The notes under the pieces are model-generated. The model worked only from the letters and a program-made list of their open reading frames with translations, had not been told where the DNA came from and made no database searches. Made by a program: the position numbers and the translations under genes. A DNA stretch of 39,427 nt from assembly GCA_902541245.1 (NCBI GenBank), contig CACBPT010000006.1, forward strand, positions 1 to 39,427. Direction: 5' to 3'. Source of the stretch: an uncultured SAR86 cluster bacterium (GTDB taxonomy: Bacteria > Pseudomonadota > Gammaproteobacteria > Magnimaribacterales > D2472). Below, piece after piece: positions 1-8,608 of the stretch. Within the stretch, counting starts at the first letter, position 1, and each line of letters opens with the position of its first letter.

Positions 1-437
1 ATGATTCCAGCTGGCGTACATGAACCAAATGCTTCCTCTCCCATTGTCATTTGGCCAAAACCAAGGCAAGTTACACCATCAACATCTTTTTGAACATTTA
101 TTGCATCAAAGCATCTGCGCTCATTTATTTGCGAAGGCACTGGGTGCTGCAACAAGATTCCATGAACATTTTTGTCGTTATTGAGATTATTGATAGACTC
201 TAATAATCCTTCTGTAGTTGTATCTTTACTAAGTTCAACTGCAATTGATTTCATGCCAAGCCTAGCACAGGCATTCTGCTTCATTTTTACATACGTTGCT
301 GACGCAGGATCCAAACCAACAAGAATAGTTGCCAAAGTAGGAGTAATACCTTTTTTCTTAAGTTTAGAGACGTTAGTTTGAATATCTTCTTCAGCTAACT
401 TTGCGAGTGCTTTACCGTCTAAGATTTTTGATGACAT
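1..437 (-). CDS. folD: FolD, methylenetetrahydrofolate dehydrogenase/cyclohydrolase (partial)
   Basis: Cytoplasmic bifunctional enzyme that interconverts 5,10-methylene-THF, methenyl-THF and 10-formyl-THF, supplying one-carbon units for purines and formyl-Met. About 145 N-terminal residues of an expected ~285 are present; the C-terminal half lies beyond the left edge. The protein starts [12 protein letters not shown]. It carries the substrate-site motif YVKMK at about residues 49-53, with the catalytic lysine in it. The segment GILLQHPVP follows; this is the variant of the more usual QLPLP loop. Next come KDVDGVT and, at the cut edge, CTPAGI, both hallmarks of the family. It is divergent from the tRNA-Pro/tRNA-Arg pair. 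A GATGAG stretch sits just upstream of the chosen ATG and may serve as ribosome binding site. Identity is near certain; only completeness is limited. Confidence 0.96.
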   Translation of the reverse strand, partial: MSSKILDGKALAKLAEEDIQTNVSKLKKKGITPTLATILVGLDPASATYVKMKQNACARLGMKSIAVELSKDTTTEGLLESINNLNNDKNVHGILLQHPVPSQINERRCFDAINVQKDVDGVTCLGFGQMTMGEEAFGSCTPAGI

Positions 438-477
438 TGATGCATTTTCTCATCATTAAATTTTTATGCAATGGACA

Positions 478-506
478 TTGATTATTTAACTCTAAAACTT
501 TAATAT
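478..506 (+). promoter_or_regulatory. Sigma70-type promoter for tRNA-Pro/tRNA-Arg
   Basis: TTGATT (-35) and TAATAT (-10) are separated by 17 bases. The -10 box ends ten bases before the tRNA-Pro 5' end, so transcription would begin two or three bases before the mature tRNA. The prediction rests on consensus only. Confidence 0.5.
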
Positions 507-515
507 CATTCGTCT

Positions 516-592
516 CGGGGTATGGCGCAGTCTGGTAGCGCACTCGCTTTGGGAGCGAGTGGTCGTAAGTTCGAATCTTACTACCCCGACCA
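516..592 (+). tRNA. tRNA-Pro(TGG)
   Basis: The sequence folds as a full cloverleaf of 77 bases. The acceptor arm CGGGGTA pairs with TACCCCG. The anticodon stem CTCGC/GCGAG encloses the loop TTTGGGA, which gives anticodon TGG. The T arm contains GTTCGAATC, and CCA is encoded. The first base is C, as is typical of bacterial proline tRNAs. Only two bases separate it from the following tRNA-Arg, so both are probably cut from one precursor. Confidence 0.97.
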
Positions 593-594
593 GT

Positions 595-671
595 GCGCCT
601 GTAGCTCAGCTGGATAGAGCAACGGTTTTCTAAACCGTGGGTCAGGAGTTCGAATCTCTTCAGGCGCGCCA
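595..671 (+). tRNA. tRNA-Arg(TCT)
   Basis: Cloverleaf of 77 bases with acceptor arm GCGCCTG/CAGGCGC, discriminator G and encoded CCA. The anticodon stem ACGGT/ACCGT holds the loop TTTCTAA, so the anticodon is TCT, reading AGA/AGG. These are likely common arginine codons in an AT-rich genome. It is the second member of the tRNA pair and no intrinsic terminator follows it. Confidence 0.97.
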
Positions 672-743
672 CCTTTCCAACTTTTCTTTCATCGATATTT
701 GCTAAAAGTATTGTCCAAACATATAGAAAAATATGAAAAAAGT

Positions 744-802
744 TATAATCAGTGTGTAAATTCTAGTTTTTGTTTTCTTTAATTTAAAGATTATAAAAAC
801 TA
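744..802 (+). promoter_or_regulatory. Putative -10 box and inverted repeats upstream of trhO
   Basis: A perfect TATAAT lies at 744-749, without a convincing -35. Downstream of it TAGTTTTT (764-771) and AAAAACTA (795-802) form a perfect 8-base inverted repeat. This encloses a second palindrome, CTTTAA-T-TTAAAG (777-789). It may be an operator or a weak AU-rich leader structure. The rest of the 672-822 gap shows nothing else. Confidence 0.3.
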
Positions 803-822
803 AATATGTTTGCAACTAAATA

Positions 823-1740
823 ATGAAAATAGATCTTTTTAAAGTAGCAGCTTTTTATTCCTTCGTAGATTTATCAGATCTACTGCAATTGAAAAGGGAA
901 TTTTCTGAATTTTTAAAAAACCAAGATATTAGAGGCACAATACTGATAGCATCAGAGGGAATAAATGGAACTTTAGCTGGAAAAGAATTGAGTATTAACG
1001 AATTTAAGAATTTTCTTAAATCTAAAAATTTATATGAAGCTAAAAACTTTAAAACGTCTCAATGTGAATACAATCCATTTCCTCGTCTAAAGATAAAACT
1101 GAAAGATGAAATTGTTACCATCGGAAACAAATTAGTCGATCCAAAAAAAATTGTTGGTGAATACATTCCACCTGAGGATTGGAATCAATTAATTGCTGAT
1201 AAAGAAGTAATGGTTTTAGATACCAGAAATACTTATGAACATTCAATAGGTTCATTTAAAAATGCTATTCAGCCAGAAACCAGAAATTTTAGAGAATTTC
1301 CTGAATGGCTCGATCGAGTTGAAGCATCAGGTTTAGACAAGAATAAAAAAGTTGCTATGTTTTGTACAGGTGGCATAAGATGCGAAAAGGCATCTTCTTT
1401 AATGAGATCTAAAGGTTTTGAAAATATATATCATCTGCAAGGCGGAATTTTAAATTACCTTGAAAAAATAAACGAGGAGGATTCTCTTTGGAAGGGAGAA
1501 TGTTTTGTGTTTGATGATAGAGTAGCCATTAATCACAAACTCCAAGTTGGCTCTTATGACATGTGCCATGGCTGCAGAATGCCAATAACTGAATCGGATA
1601 AAAATTCAGAATATTATGAAAGGGGGATCAGTTGTCCAAATTGTTTTAATAAGAAAACTCCTGCTCAAAAAAAAAGATATGCTGAAAGGCAAAGACAAGT
1701 TGATTTAGCAAAATTAAGAAATGAAAAACACATCGGTTGA
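823..1740 (+). CDS. trhO: TrhO, tRNA uridine(34) hydroxylase (rhodanese family)
   Basis: Homologue of E. coli YceA/TrhO, which uses O2 to hydroxylate U34 of certain tRNAs on the way to cmo5U/mo5U wobble modifications. The 305-residue protein has an N-terminal alpha/beta domain (about 1-95) containing the IASEGINGTLAG signature. A rhodanese domain (about 115-220) follows, with the active-site loop CTGGIRCEK and its cysteine near residue 181. The C-terminal region has two cysteine pairs (MCHGC and CPNC) in the layout of a metal site. No Shine-Dalgarno is seen before the ATG. A GST-like gene follows after 20 bases, so the two are probably co-transcribed. Family assignment is firm. The hydroxylase role comes from characterised homologues. 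Confidence 0.92.
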   Translation: MKIDLFKVAAFYSFVDLSDLLQLKREFSEFLKNQDIRGTILIASEGINGTLAGKELSINEFKNFLKSKNLYEAKNFKTSQCEYNPFPRLKIKLKDEIVTIGNKLVDPKKIVGEYIPPEDWNQLIADKEVMVLDTRNTYEHSIGSFKNAIQPETRNFREFPEWLDRVEASGLDKNKKVAMFCTGGIRCEKASSLMRSKGFENIYHLQGGILNYLEKINEEDSLWKGECFVFDDRVAINHKLQVGSYDMCHGCRMPITESDKNSEYYERGISCPNCFNKKTPAQKKRYAERQRQVDLAKLRNEKHIG

Positions 1741-1760
1741 AATTTTATGCTTAATAAAAA

Positions 1761-2399
1761 ATGAATTTACCAATACTTTATAGTTTCAGAAGATGTCCTT
1801 ATGCCATGCGAGCTCGCATGGCGCTTATTTTGGCTTCAAAAAATTGTGAACTAAGAGAGATTACACTTAAAAATAAGCCGGATGAAATGCTAAAGATTTC
1901 TGCAAAGGGTACTGTTCCAGTTCTAGAGCTTCGAAATAAAGTATTAGAGGAAAGCTTAGATATAATTTCCTGGGCCATGCAATCTCATCCTGACAATGTT
2001 TATATTTTTTCCGCTAAGGAGAAGTTAATGAGCGAGACCTTGATTCATCTGTTTGATTCAAAGTTTAAATATCATCTTGATAGGTATAAATATGCATTTA
2101 GATATAAGGCTGATTCTTTTAACCATCAAGAGCAATGTAAAAGTATTCTGGAAAAATTAGATACTAAAATTAATCCAAGTCCATGGATTTTTGGTAAGAA
2201 AGTAAGTTTGTTAGACATATCAATCCTGCCATTTATTCGTCAATGCAAAATCGCAAACCCTGAATGGTTTTTTGAACAGAATTTTAAAAAAGTAATTGCT
2301 CTGCTAAATTTTTTTGAAGCTTCTGATTTATTTATTCATGCCATGAAAAAGTTTGATTTGTGGGATCCTCAAAATCCTAATGGATCATTGTTTCCATAG
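1761..2399 (+). CDS. Glutathione S-transferase-like protein
   Basis: A protein of 212 residues with an N-terminal thioredoxin-like GST domain (about 1-80). The CPYAMR motif at residues 12-17 offers a possible catalytic cysteine, as in the Grx2/omega-like GSTs. The TVPVL cis-proline segment and a residual ESLDI motif (normally ES.aI) bind the glutathione gamma-glutamyl moiety in related proteins. The C-terminal half is helical and GST-like, with LLDISILPFIRQ matching the usual hydrophobic core helix. It directly follows trhO. The substrate cannot be told from sequence; thiol-disulfide exchange or deglutathionylation are the likeliest reactions given the CPY motif. No ribosome binding site is evident. 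Confidence 0.8.
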   Translation: MNLPILYSFRRCPYAMRARMALILASKNCELREITLKNKPDEMLKISAKGTVPVLELRNKVLEESLDIISWAMQSHPDNVYIFSAKEKLMSETLIHLFDSKFKYHLDRYKYAFRYKADSFNHQEQCKSILEKLDTKINPSPWIFGKKVSLLDISILPFIRQCKIANPEWFFEQNFKKVIALLNFFEASDLFIHAMKKFDLWDPQNPNGSLFP

Positions 2400-2440
2400 T
2401 TTTCTATTAATCAAAAATATTATTCTGCGCTTTTTACATC

Positions 2441-2446
2441 TATAAT
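2441..2446 (+). promoter_or_regulatory. -10 box of the tRNA-His/tig transcript
   Basis: A perfect TATAAT lies twelve bases before the 5' end of tRNA-His. The -35 region is poor. No other promoter-like sequence is visible between the tRNA and tig, so this one probably drives both. Confidence 0.4.
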
Positions 2447-2458
2447 GTTTCGTTTCTT

Positions 2459-2536
2459 GGCGGGCGTAGCTCAGTTGGTTAGAGCGCTGGATTGTGGCTC
2501 CGGAGGCCGTGGGTTCGAACCCCATCGCTCGCCCCA
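2459..2536 (+). tRNA. tRNA-His(GTG)
   Basis: Cloverleaf with the extra 5' G (G-1) paired to the discriminator C73, the identity mark of tRNA-His. The acceptor GGCGGGCG pairs with CGCTCGCC, including one G-T, and CCA is encoded. The anticodon stem CTGGA/TCCGG encloses TTGTGGC, giving anticodon GTG. The gene ends only 19 bases before the tig start codon, so a shared primary transcript with tig is likely. Confidence 0.97.
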
Positions 2537-2555
2537 TTTAAGATAGATAAATAAG

Positions 2556-3857
2556 ATGACTAGTAAATTAAAAAAACTCAAAGATTTAGAACGCAAGCTA
2601 ACTGTTTCAGTGCCAGTTATTGATTATGAAAAAAAATATACTGGCAAGCTTTCAAAAATTAAATCCACTGCAAAACTTGATGGTTTCAGGAAAGGAAATG
2701 TCCCTGATGACGTCTTGAAGCAGCGTTATGGAGATTCCATTCATTATGAGGTTCTAAATGAATTGATCCAAGAAAGTTACCCCAAGGAACTTCAGGAAAA
2801 TAACATTAAACCAGCATCATCTCCTTCAATAAGTATTGAAAGTGAAGAACCAACAAAGCCAATTTCATATTCGGCAGTGTTTGAAGTTTTTCCAGAAATT
2901 AAGCCAAAAATTTCTCGTTGGAAGAGTTTTGAAAAATCTGAAATAACTCTCGATGAATCGGATATAGATTTTGCAATTAATGATATCTTGGAAAGGTATT
3001 GCACTTGGGAGAAAGTCGACAGACCAGCAAAAGAAAATGATCAAGTTATTATTGATTTTGAAGGCAAGATTGATGGAGAGAGTTTTGAAGGCAACGAATC
3101 AAAAGATTTTAAATTAACTATTGGATCTAAATCAATGATTCCAGGATTTGAGGATAATTTGATCGGTAAAATATCTGGAAATAGTTTTTCATTCACCACC
3201 AAATTTCCAAATGACTATTTTAAGAAAGATTTATGTGGCAAAGAAACTGAATTTTTTATTACCCTGCATGAAGTTCAGGAGATGTCGAAAGCAAAAATTG
3301 ACAATGAATTGTTTGAGAAGCTTGCCATGGAAAATGTATCAGATGAACAGAGTTTTCGCTCAGAAATTAGTAAGCGAATGGAAGGAGAAATTAGTCAACA
3401 AGAAAAGTCTCTTACTAAAGAGTCAATTTATGAAACACTTCTGTTAAGTAATGATTTTAAGGTGCCCAAAGCAACTGTAAATGAGCAAGCTGACCTAATG
3501 AGAAAGGATTCCTTAATGAGAATGGGCCAAACAGCTGAAAATTCAGCTGACGACTTTTTTCCAATTGAAGATTTCATAGATAATGCAGAAAAAAGAGTGC
3601 GATTAGATCTTCTATTTTCAGCGTTAATTCAAAAATATGAACTCGAAGTTGAAGAGGAAGATTTAAATAAATTTATTGAAGATGAAGCGCAAAAATATAA
3701 AGATGCAGATCAATTTAAAACATGGATTAAAACTCAACCGGAACAAATTAATCAATACAAAATGGTTATACTGGAAAACTTGCTCATTGAAAAATTAGAT
3801 TCTGCCCTTAAATCTAAAGTTAAGGTGATAAAATTTTCTGATTTAGCTAATAAATAA
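2556..3857 (+). CDS. tig: Trigger factor, ribosome-associated chaperone
   Basis: Trigger factor binds ribosomal protein L23 at the exit tunnel and shields nascent chains; it also has peptidyl-prolyl isomerase activity. The 433-residue length fits the family. The N-terminal ribosome-binding domain contains the signature GFRKGNVP (residues 43-50). The central FKBP-type domain (about 150-245) includes VIIDFEGKIDGESFEG and IPGFEDNLIG. A long helical C-terminal chaperone arm follows (about 250-430). It begins the block tig-clpP-clpX-lon-hupB, whose order is conserved in many proteobacteria. clpP starts three bases after its stop. The ATG is preceded only by a weak purine stretch. Confidence 0.97.
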   Translation: MTSKLKKLKDLERKLTVSVPVIDYEKKYTGKLSKIKSTAKLDGFRKGNVPDDVLKQRYGDSIHYEVLNELIQESYPKELQENNIKPASSPSISIESEEPTKPISYSAVFEVFPEIKPKISRWKSFEKSEITLDESDIDFAINDILERYCTWEKVDRPAKENDQVIIDFEGKIDGESFEGNESKDFKLTIGSKSMIPGFEDNLIGKISGNSFSFTTKFPNDYFKKDLCGKETEFFITLHEVQEMSKAKIDNELFEKLAMENVSDEQSFRSEISKRMEGEISQQEKSLTKESIYETLLLSNDFKVPKATVNEQADLMRKDSLMRMGQTAENSADDFFPIEDFIDNAEKRVRLDLLFSALIQKYELEVEEEDLNKFIEDEAQKYKDADQFKTWIKTQPEQINQYKMVILENLLIEKLDSALKSKVKVIKFSDLANK

Positions 3858-3860
3858 AAT

Positions 3861-4475
3861 ATGGATAAATTAAATTCAGGTTTAGTGCCCATGGTTGTGG
3901 AGCAAACCCCAAGAGGCGAGCGGGCTTTTGATATTTACTCTCGTCTTTTGAAAGAAAGAATAATTTTCTTATCAGGTCCTATCGATGATTACATCTCAAA
4001 TCTCGTGGTAGCTCAACTTCTATTTTTAGAGTCAGAAAATCCTGAGAAAGATATCAGTATTTACATTAACTCTCCTGGCGGAGTTATTTCATCAGGTCTT
4101 GCAATTTATGACACAATGCAGTTCGTGGCTCCAGAAGTTTCAACCTTGTGCATAGGTCAAGCTGCAAGTATGGGATCATTGTTGTTAGCCGGTGGTCAAA
4201 AGGGAAAAAGATTTGCTTTAACCAACTCTCGAATTATGATTCATCAACCTCTTGGCGGATTTCAAGGGCAGGCATCTGATTTTGAAATTCACGCAAAAGA
4301 AATGCTTTTAGTCAAAAAAAAGGTCAATGAAATTCTTTCAAAGCATACAGGCAAAACTCTTAAAAAAGTTGAGCAAGACACCGATAGAGATAATTTTCTA
4401 AATGCCAAGGAAGCCAAGAGCTATGGCATAATTGATGAAATACTAGAAACTAGACCTAATACAGATGGAAAATAA
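3861..4475 (+). CDS. clpP: ClpP, ATP-dependent protease proteolytic subunit
   Basis: Serine peptidase (family S14) that forms the double-heptamer chamber of the ClpXP protease. The 204 residues carry the full triad: Ser103 in GQAASMGS, His128 in MIHQP, and Asp177 in DTDRDN. The spacings equal those of the E. coli enzyme. The N-terminal segment before [18 protein letters not shown] is short and would be cut off as the propeptide. Its end overlaps the start of clpX by 11 bases, which implies translational coupling of the two partner subunits. Confidence 0.98.
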   Translation: MDKLNSGLVPMVVEQTPRGERAFDIYSRLLKERIIFLSGPIDDYISNLVVAQLLFLESENPEKDISIYINSPGGVISSGLAIYDTMQFVAPEVSTLCIGQAASMGSLLLAGGQKGKRFALTNSRIMIHQPLGGFQGQASDFEIHAKEMLLVKKKVNEILSKHTGKTLKKVEQDTDRDNFLNAKEAKSYGIIDEILETRPNTDGK

Positions 4476-5712
4476 AGATAAGATTAAGTTATCCTGTACC
4501 TTTTGTGGTAAAGGTCAAGAAGACGTTCGTAAACTAATTGCTGGACCAAGTGTATACATATGTGATGAGTGTGTAGATCTCTGTAACGATATTATTGAAG
4601 AGGAAGTGAAAGCTGAGGATGAGCAGGTTTTAGATTTACTGCCTTCTCCGATAGAAATCTTTCAACAGCTCGACGAATATGTCATTGGGCAGGAAAAAGC
4701 AAAGAAGACTCTATCAGTAGCTGTTTACAATCATTATAAACGTTTAAGGTCTAATTCTAAAAAAGATGATGTAGAATTACAAAAAAGCAATGTCTTACTT
4801 CTTGGCCCAACAGGAAGTGGTAAAACTCTTCTAGCTCAAACATTAGCCAGAGTATTAAATGTTCCTTTTACAATAGCTGACGCAACCACTTTAACTGAAG
4901 CAGGATATGTTGGTGAGGACGTTGAAAATATTATTCAAAAGCTGCTTCAAAAATGTGATTATGATCCTGAAAAAGCTGCTTTGGGAATTGTTTACATTGA
5001 TGAAATAGATAAAATTGCACGAAAATCGGATAATCCATCGATAACTAGAGATGTTTCTGGAGAAGGAGTCCAGCAGGCATTGCTTAAGCTAATTGAGGGA
5101 ACAGTTGCTTCAATCCCTCCTCAAGGTGGCAGAAAGCATCCCCAACAGGAATTTATTCAAATAGATACTTCAAACATTCTCTTTATTTGTGGTGGAGCAT
5201 TTTCTGGGATTGACGAGGTAATAAAACATCGAACTGATAAGTCAGGCATTGGGTTTGGAGCAGCTGTTAAAGATACTCAATCGTCCCTTGCTTTAATAAT
5301 AGATAATTTAGAGCCTGAAGACCTAGTAAAGTTTGGCTTAATTCCAGAATTTGTTGGCAGACTTCCTGTAATATCAACTTTGCATGAACTCGATGAGGAT
5401 GCATTAGTACGAATCCTACAGGAGCCAAAAAATGCATTGGTTAATCAATATAAGTATTTATTCAATATAGATGATGTAGAACTAGATTTCAGAACAGAAG
5501 CCCTGCTTGAGATTGCAAAAAAGGCATTGCAACGTAAAACAGGTGCAAGAGGTCTTAGATCGATTTTGGAAGAACTGTTGATGGATACAATGTTCGAGCT
5601 GCCAAATATCGATTTAGAGAAAGTAATAGTCGATGAAAATTCTGTTTTACATTCAACTGATCCAATCAAAGTGTATAAAACTACTAAGAAGAAATCTTCT
5701 TCTGCTGGTTGA
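4465..5712 (+). CDS. clpX: ClpX, ATPase/unfoldase subunit of ClpXP
   Basis: AAA+ unfoldase that recognises tagged substrates and threads them into ClpP. The 415 residues include the N-terminal zinc-binding domain with Cys11, Cys14, Cys33 and Cys36. Walker A is GPTGSGKT, and the pore loop is GYVGEDVE. Walker B is in IVYIDEIDK. The RKH loop lies in [10 protein letters not shown], and sensor 2 is in [10 protein letters not shown]. The start lies inside clpP, and no separate Shine-Dalgarno is seen, as expected for coupled translation. lon follows after 30 bases. Confidence 0.98.
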   Translation: MENKDKIKLSCTFCGKGQEDVRKLIAGPSVYICDECVDLCNDIIEEEVKAEDEQVLDLLPSPIEIFQQLDEYVIGQEKAKKTLSVAVYNHYKRLRSNSKKDDVELQKSNVLLLGPTGSGKTLLAQTLARVLNVPFTIADATTLTEAGYVGEDVENIIQKLLQKCDYDPEKAALGIVYIDEIDKIARKSDNPSITRDVSGEGVQQALLKLIEGTVASIPPQGGRKHPQQEFIQIDTSNILFICGGAFSGIDEVIKHRTDKSGIGFGAAVKDTQSSLALIIDNLEPEDLVKFGLIPEFVGRLPVISTLHELDEDALVRILQEPKNALVNQYKYLFNIDDVELDFRTEALLEIAKKALQRKTGARGLRSILEELLMDTMFELPNIDLEKVIVDENSVLHSTDPIKVYKTTKKKSSSAG

Positions 5713-5742
5713 TTTTAATTAATTGCCCCTCATTATATTTGT

Positions 5743-8154
5743 ATGGCTAATATTAAATATGATTTACCTCTTATCCCTCTTAGGGATGTTGTTGTTTATC
5801 CTGGAGTTGTAACAACTCTTTTTGTTGGTAGGAATAAATCTATTAATGCTCTTAATGCTGCTATGGCAGGTGAGAAAAAAATTATTCTAGCTGCTCAGAA
5901 GGATGGTTCTTTAGATGCTCCTTTGTTTGATGACTTATATAAAACAGCAACCATCGCAAATATTCTTCAATTGATTAAATTGCCTGATGGAACTGTTAAA
6001 GTTTTGGTTGAAGGCTCGCACAGAGCTCTAATGGAATCACTTGAATCTGATGAAAAATTTTCCAAAGTAAGAGCTTGCCTCATTGCAGAGTCATCTATAG
6101 ATGAAAAGGATGGTAAAAATTTAGCAATATTTATTAAAGCTAAATTTCATGACTATATAAAGATTACAAAGAAAATTGCACCTGAGGTACTAGCCTCAAT
6201 CGACGCTTTAGATGAACTTTCTCGAATTATAGATTCAATTGCTGCACAGCTTCCTATTGAAATCAAGCAAAAACAAGAAATATTAGAAGCTGCAGATTTT
6301 CAACTCAGAGCAGAAATTCTTATTGCCTTCATTGAGTCACAGCTAGATGTAATGGATGTTGATAAGAGGATCAGAAATAGGGTTAAAGGTCAGATGGAAA
6401 AGTCTCAACGTGAGTATTATCTTAACGAGCAAATTAAAGCTGCTCAAAAAGAATTAGGAGATATCAGCGAAGAAGGAGATGAAATATCTCAACTCCAAGA
6501 GGATATTGCTAAGGCTGGTATGTCTAAAGAAGCTCTTAAGAAAGCTAATACTGAATTTGCTAAATTTAAACAAATGTCACCAATGTCTGCTGAAGCTTCT
6601 GTTGTCCGCTCTTATTTAGATTGGCTGACTACAATTCCATGGAAGAAAAAAAGTAAAGTAAAATCAAATTTAAAATCAGCTACCGAAATACTAAATGAAG
6701 ACCATTTTGGTCTAGATGAGGTTAAAGAGAGAATTCTTGAGTATCTTGCAGTGCAGCAAAGAGTAAAAAAATTAAAAGCACCTGTACTCTGTTTGGTTGG
6801 CCCTCCTGGAGTTGGCAAAACTTCTTTGGGAAAATCAATAGCGAGGGCTACTAATAGAAAATTTACCAGAATGTCTCTTGGCGGTGTTAGGGATGAAGCA
6901 GAAATTAGAGGGCATAGAAGAACTTATATCGGATCGATGCCTGGCAAGATAATTCAAAAACTTTCTAAAGTAGAGGTTAAAAATCCATTATTTTTATTAG
7001 ATGAAATTGACAAAATGGGTATGGATAGTAGGGGTGATCCTGCTTCTGCTCTTCTAGAGGTTCTTGATCCAGAGCAAAATAATACATTCTCCGATCATTA
7101 TTTAGAGGTTGACTTTGATTTATCAGAGATTATGTTTGTATGCACGGCAAACAGTTTAAATATTCCTGGTCCTTTATTAGATAGAATGGAAATCATTAGA
7201 CTCCCAGGATATATCGAAGATGAGAAATTAAATATTGCGAAGCAGTATCTTATTCCCAAGCAGTTAGACAGAAACGGATTGGACTACAATGAAGTTAAAC
7301 TAAGCGATAAATCTATATTAGACATAGTTCGCTATTACACAAGAGAAGCTGGAGTAAGAGGTTTAGAAAGACAAATTGCAAAAATATTTAGAAAATCCGT
7401 CAAGGAGCGAGTTTTATCTCATCCCAAAAAGTCTGAATCTTCTATTAAAATAACTCCAAAAAATCTTGAGAAATATTGTGGAGTTGCAAAATTTAAATAT
7501 GGTGAAGCAGATGTTGAAGACATTGTTGGAAAAGTTGCAGGGCTAGCCTGGACAGAGGTAGGTGGTGAGTTACTTACTATTGAATCTTCATATGTCCCAG
7601 GAAAGGGACAAGTTATTAAAACAGGATCTTTGGGAGACGTGATGCAAGAATCTATCCAGGCTGCATTGACTGTGGTTAGATCAAGATCTAAAAATTTAGG
7701 CATACCCAGTAATTTTTATGAAAAATATGATGTCCACATACATGTCCCAGATGGTGCAACTCCTAAAGATGGTCCAAGCGCAGGAGTAGGAATGTGCACA
7801 GCACTAATCTCAGTCTTTACAGGTATCCCCGTAAGATCAGATACTGCAATGACTGGAGAAATTACATTGCATGGCCAAGTTACTAAAATTGGGGGATTGA
7901 AAGAAAAGTTGCTTGCTGCAAAACGTGCTGGAATCAAGAGAGTTATTATTCCTCAGGATAATGCTGCTGATCTAAGAGAAATTCCTTCTCAAATAACTCA
8001 TGCTCTTGACATCCTTCCTGTGAGATGGGTGGATGAGGCTATATCGCTGGCTCTTACTTCTGAGCCAAAACCAAGTAAAAAAAGATTGCCTGCAAAAAGT
8101 TTAAGCAAACCAAAAAAGACAAGCTCAAGGTCCAGCACCAGAAAACCCCACTAA
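5743..8154 (+). CDS. lon: Lon, ATP-dependent serine protease (LonA)
   Basis: Homohexameric AAA+ protease that degrades misfolded and regulatory proteins. At 803 residues it has an N-terminal substrate-binding domain starting DLPLIPLRDVVVYPG. A coiled-coil linker with EYYLNEQIKAAQKELG follows. Walker A is GPPGVGKTSLGK and Walker B is FLLDEIDKM. The S16 protease domain has catalytic Ser in PKDGPSAGVGM and catalytic Lys in GGLKEKLLAAKRAG. After the normal end of the family the protein continues with roughly 28 residues rich in Lys, Ser, Pro and Arg, which is unusual. Spacing to clpX is 30 bases and no clear Shine-Dalgarno precedes the ATG. Confidence 0.97.
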   Translation: MANIKYDLPLIPLRDVVVYPGVVTTLFVGRNKSINALNAAMAGEKKIILAAQKDGSLDAPLFDDLYKTATIANILQLIKLPDGTVKVLVEGSHRALMESLESDEKFSKVRACLIAESSIDEKDGKNLAIFIKAKFHDYIKITKKIAPEVLASIDALDELSRIIDSIAAQLPIEIKQKQEILEAADFQLRAEILIAFIESQLDVMDVDKRIRNRVKGQMEKSQREYYLNEQIKAAQKELGDISEEGDEISQLQEDIAKAGMSKEALKKANTEFAKFKQMSPMSAEASVVRSYLDWLTTIPWKKKSKVKSNLKSATEILNEDHFGLDEVKERILEYLAVQQRVKKLKAPVLCLVGPPGVGKTSLGKSIARATNRKFTRMSLGGVRDEAEIRGHRRTYIGSMPGKIIQKLSKVEVKNPLFLLDEIDKMGMDSRGDPASALLEVLDPEQNNTFSDHYLEVDFDLSEIMFVCTANSLNIPGPLLDRMEIIRLPGYIEDEKLNIAKQYLIPKQLDRNGLDYNEVKLSDKSILDIVRYYTREAGVRGLERQIAKIFRKSVKERVLSHPKKSESSIKITPKNLEKYCGVAKFKYGEADVEDIVGKVAGLAWTEVGGELLTIESSYVPGKGQVIKTGSLGDVMQESIQAALTVVRSRSKNLGIPSNFYEKYDVHIHVPDGATPKDGPSAGVGMCTALISVFTGIPVRSDTAMTGEITLHGQVTKIGGLKEKLLAAKRAGIKRVIIPQDNAADLREIPSQITHALDILPVRWVDEAISLALTSEPKPSKKRLPAKSLSKPKKTSSRSSTRKPH

Positions 8155-8169
8155 CGTAGCTTTTAAAGC

Positions 8170-8200
8170 TTGACATTTTCTCTATGATAGCTTTTCATAG
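8170..8200 (+). promoter_or_regulatory. hupB promoter with inverted repeat
   Basis: TTGACA (8170-8175) is followed at 17 bases by TTTCAT (8193-8198). A perfect inverted repeat CTATGA-N7-TCATAG spans 8182-8200, covering the spacer and the -10 region, where a repressor would block RNA polymerase. A strong AGAGGAGA ribosome binding site follows just before hupB. Confidence 0.5.
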
Positions 8201-8234
8201 GGTTTAGGTATTCAATTAACCAGAGGAGAAATCA

Positions 8235-8513
8235 ATGAATAAATCAGACTTAGTAGATGCGGTTGCATCATCAGCAGACGTCACCAAAGCTTCAGCTGGA
8301 AGAGCTGTTGATGCGGTATTAGATTCGATAGGTGATGCATTAGGTAAGGGTGACACAGTTTCACTTGTAGGTTTTGGAACTTTTTCTGTCAGACATAGAG
8401 CTGCTAGAGAAGGAAGAAATCCACAAACAGGTGCTTCAATGCATATTGCGGCATCAAAAGTTCCAGGCTTTAAAGCTGGTAAAGGTTTAAAGGATAAAGT
8501 TAAGTACTCATAA
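8235..8513 (+). CDS. hupB: HU-family DNA-binding protein
   Basis: Small histone-like nucleoid protein that bends DNA as a dimer. Its 92 residues cover the whole family fold: two N-terminal helices, the core [21 protein letters not shown] that includes the DNA-grasping beta arm signature GRNPQTG, and a basic C-terminus ([11 protein letters not shown]). It is slightly acidic/alanine rich in helix two, as in other marine HU proteins. It has the strongest ribosome binding site in this block, its own promoter and an intrinsic terminator, all consistent with high, separately controlled expression. The placement after lon matches the usual lon-hupB order. The choice of hupB rather than hupA is by synteny. 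Confidence 0.95.
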   Translation: MNKSDLVDAVASSADVTKASAGRAVDAVLDSIGDALGKGDTVSLVGFGTFSVRHRAAREGRNPQTGASMHIAASKVPGFKAGKGLKDKVKYS

Positions 8514-8542
8514 ATAATTCATAGAGTATTTTTGTGTTATAG

Positions 8543-8569
8543 AAAAGGGTGCATTTGCACCCTTTTTTT
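8543..8569 (+). terminator. Intrinsic terminator after hupB
   Basis: The stem GGGTGC/GCACCC with loop ATTT is extended by an A-tract/T-tract pairing and followed by seven T. It separates hupB from ppiD, so ppiD needs read-through or a promoter in the short AT-rich gap that follows. Confidence 0.9.
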
Positions 8570-8608
8570 ATGTATGATTGTTACGTTTTAAAAAAGGGAT
8601 AATTGAAA

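Noticed and set aside
412-672. Open frame antisense to the tRNA-Pro/tRNA-Arg pair (86 codons)
   Set aside because: It is read across two clear tRNA genes on the other strand, a well-known source of false proteins. No ribosome binding site or domain.
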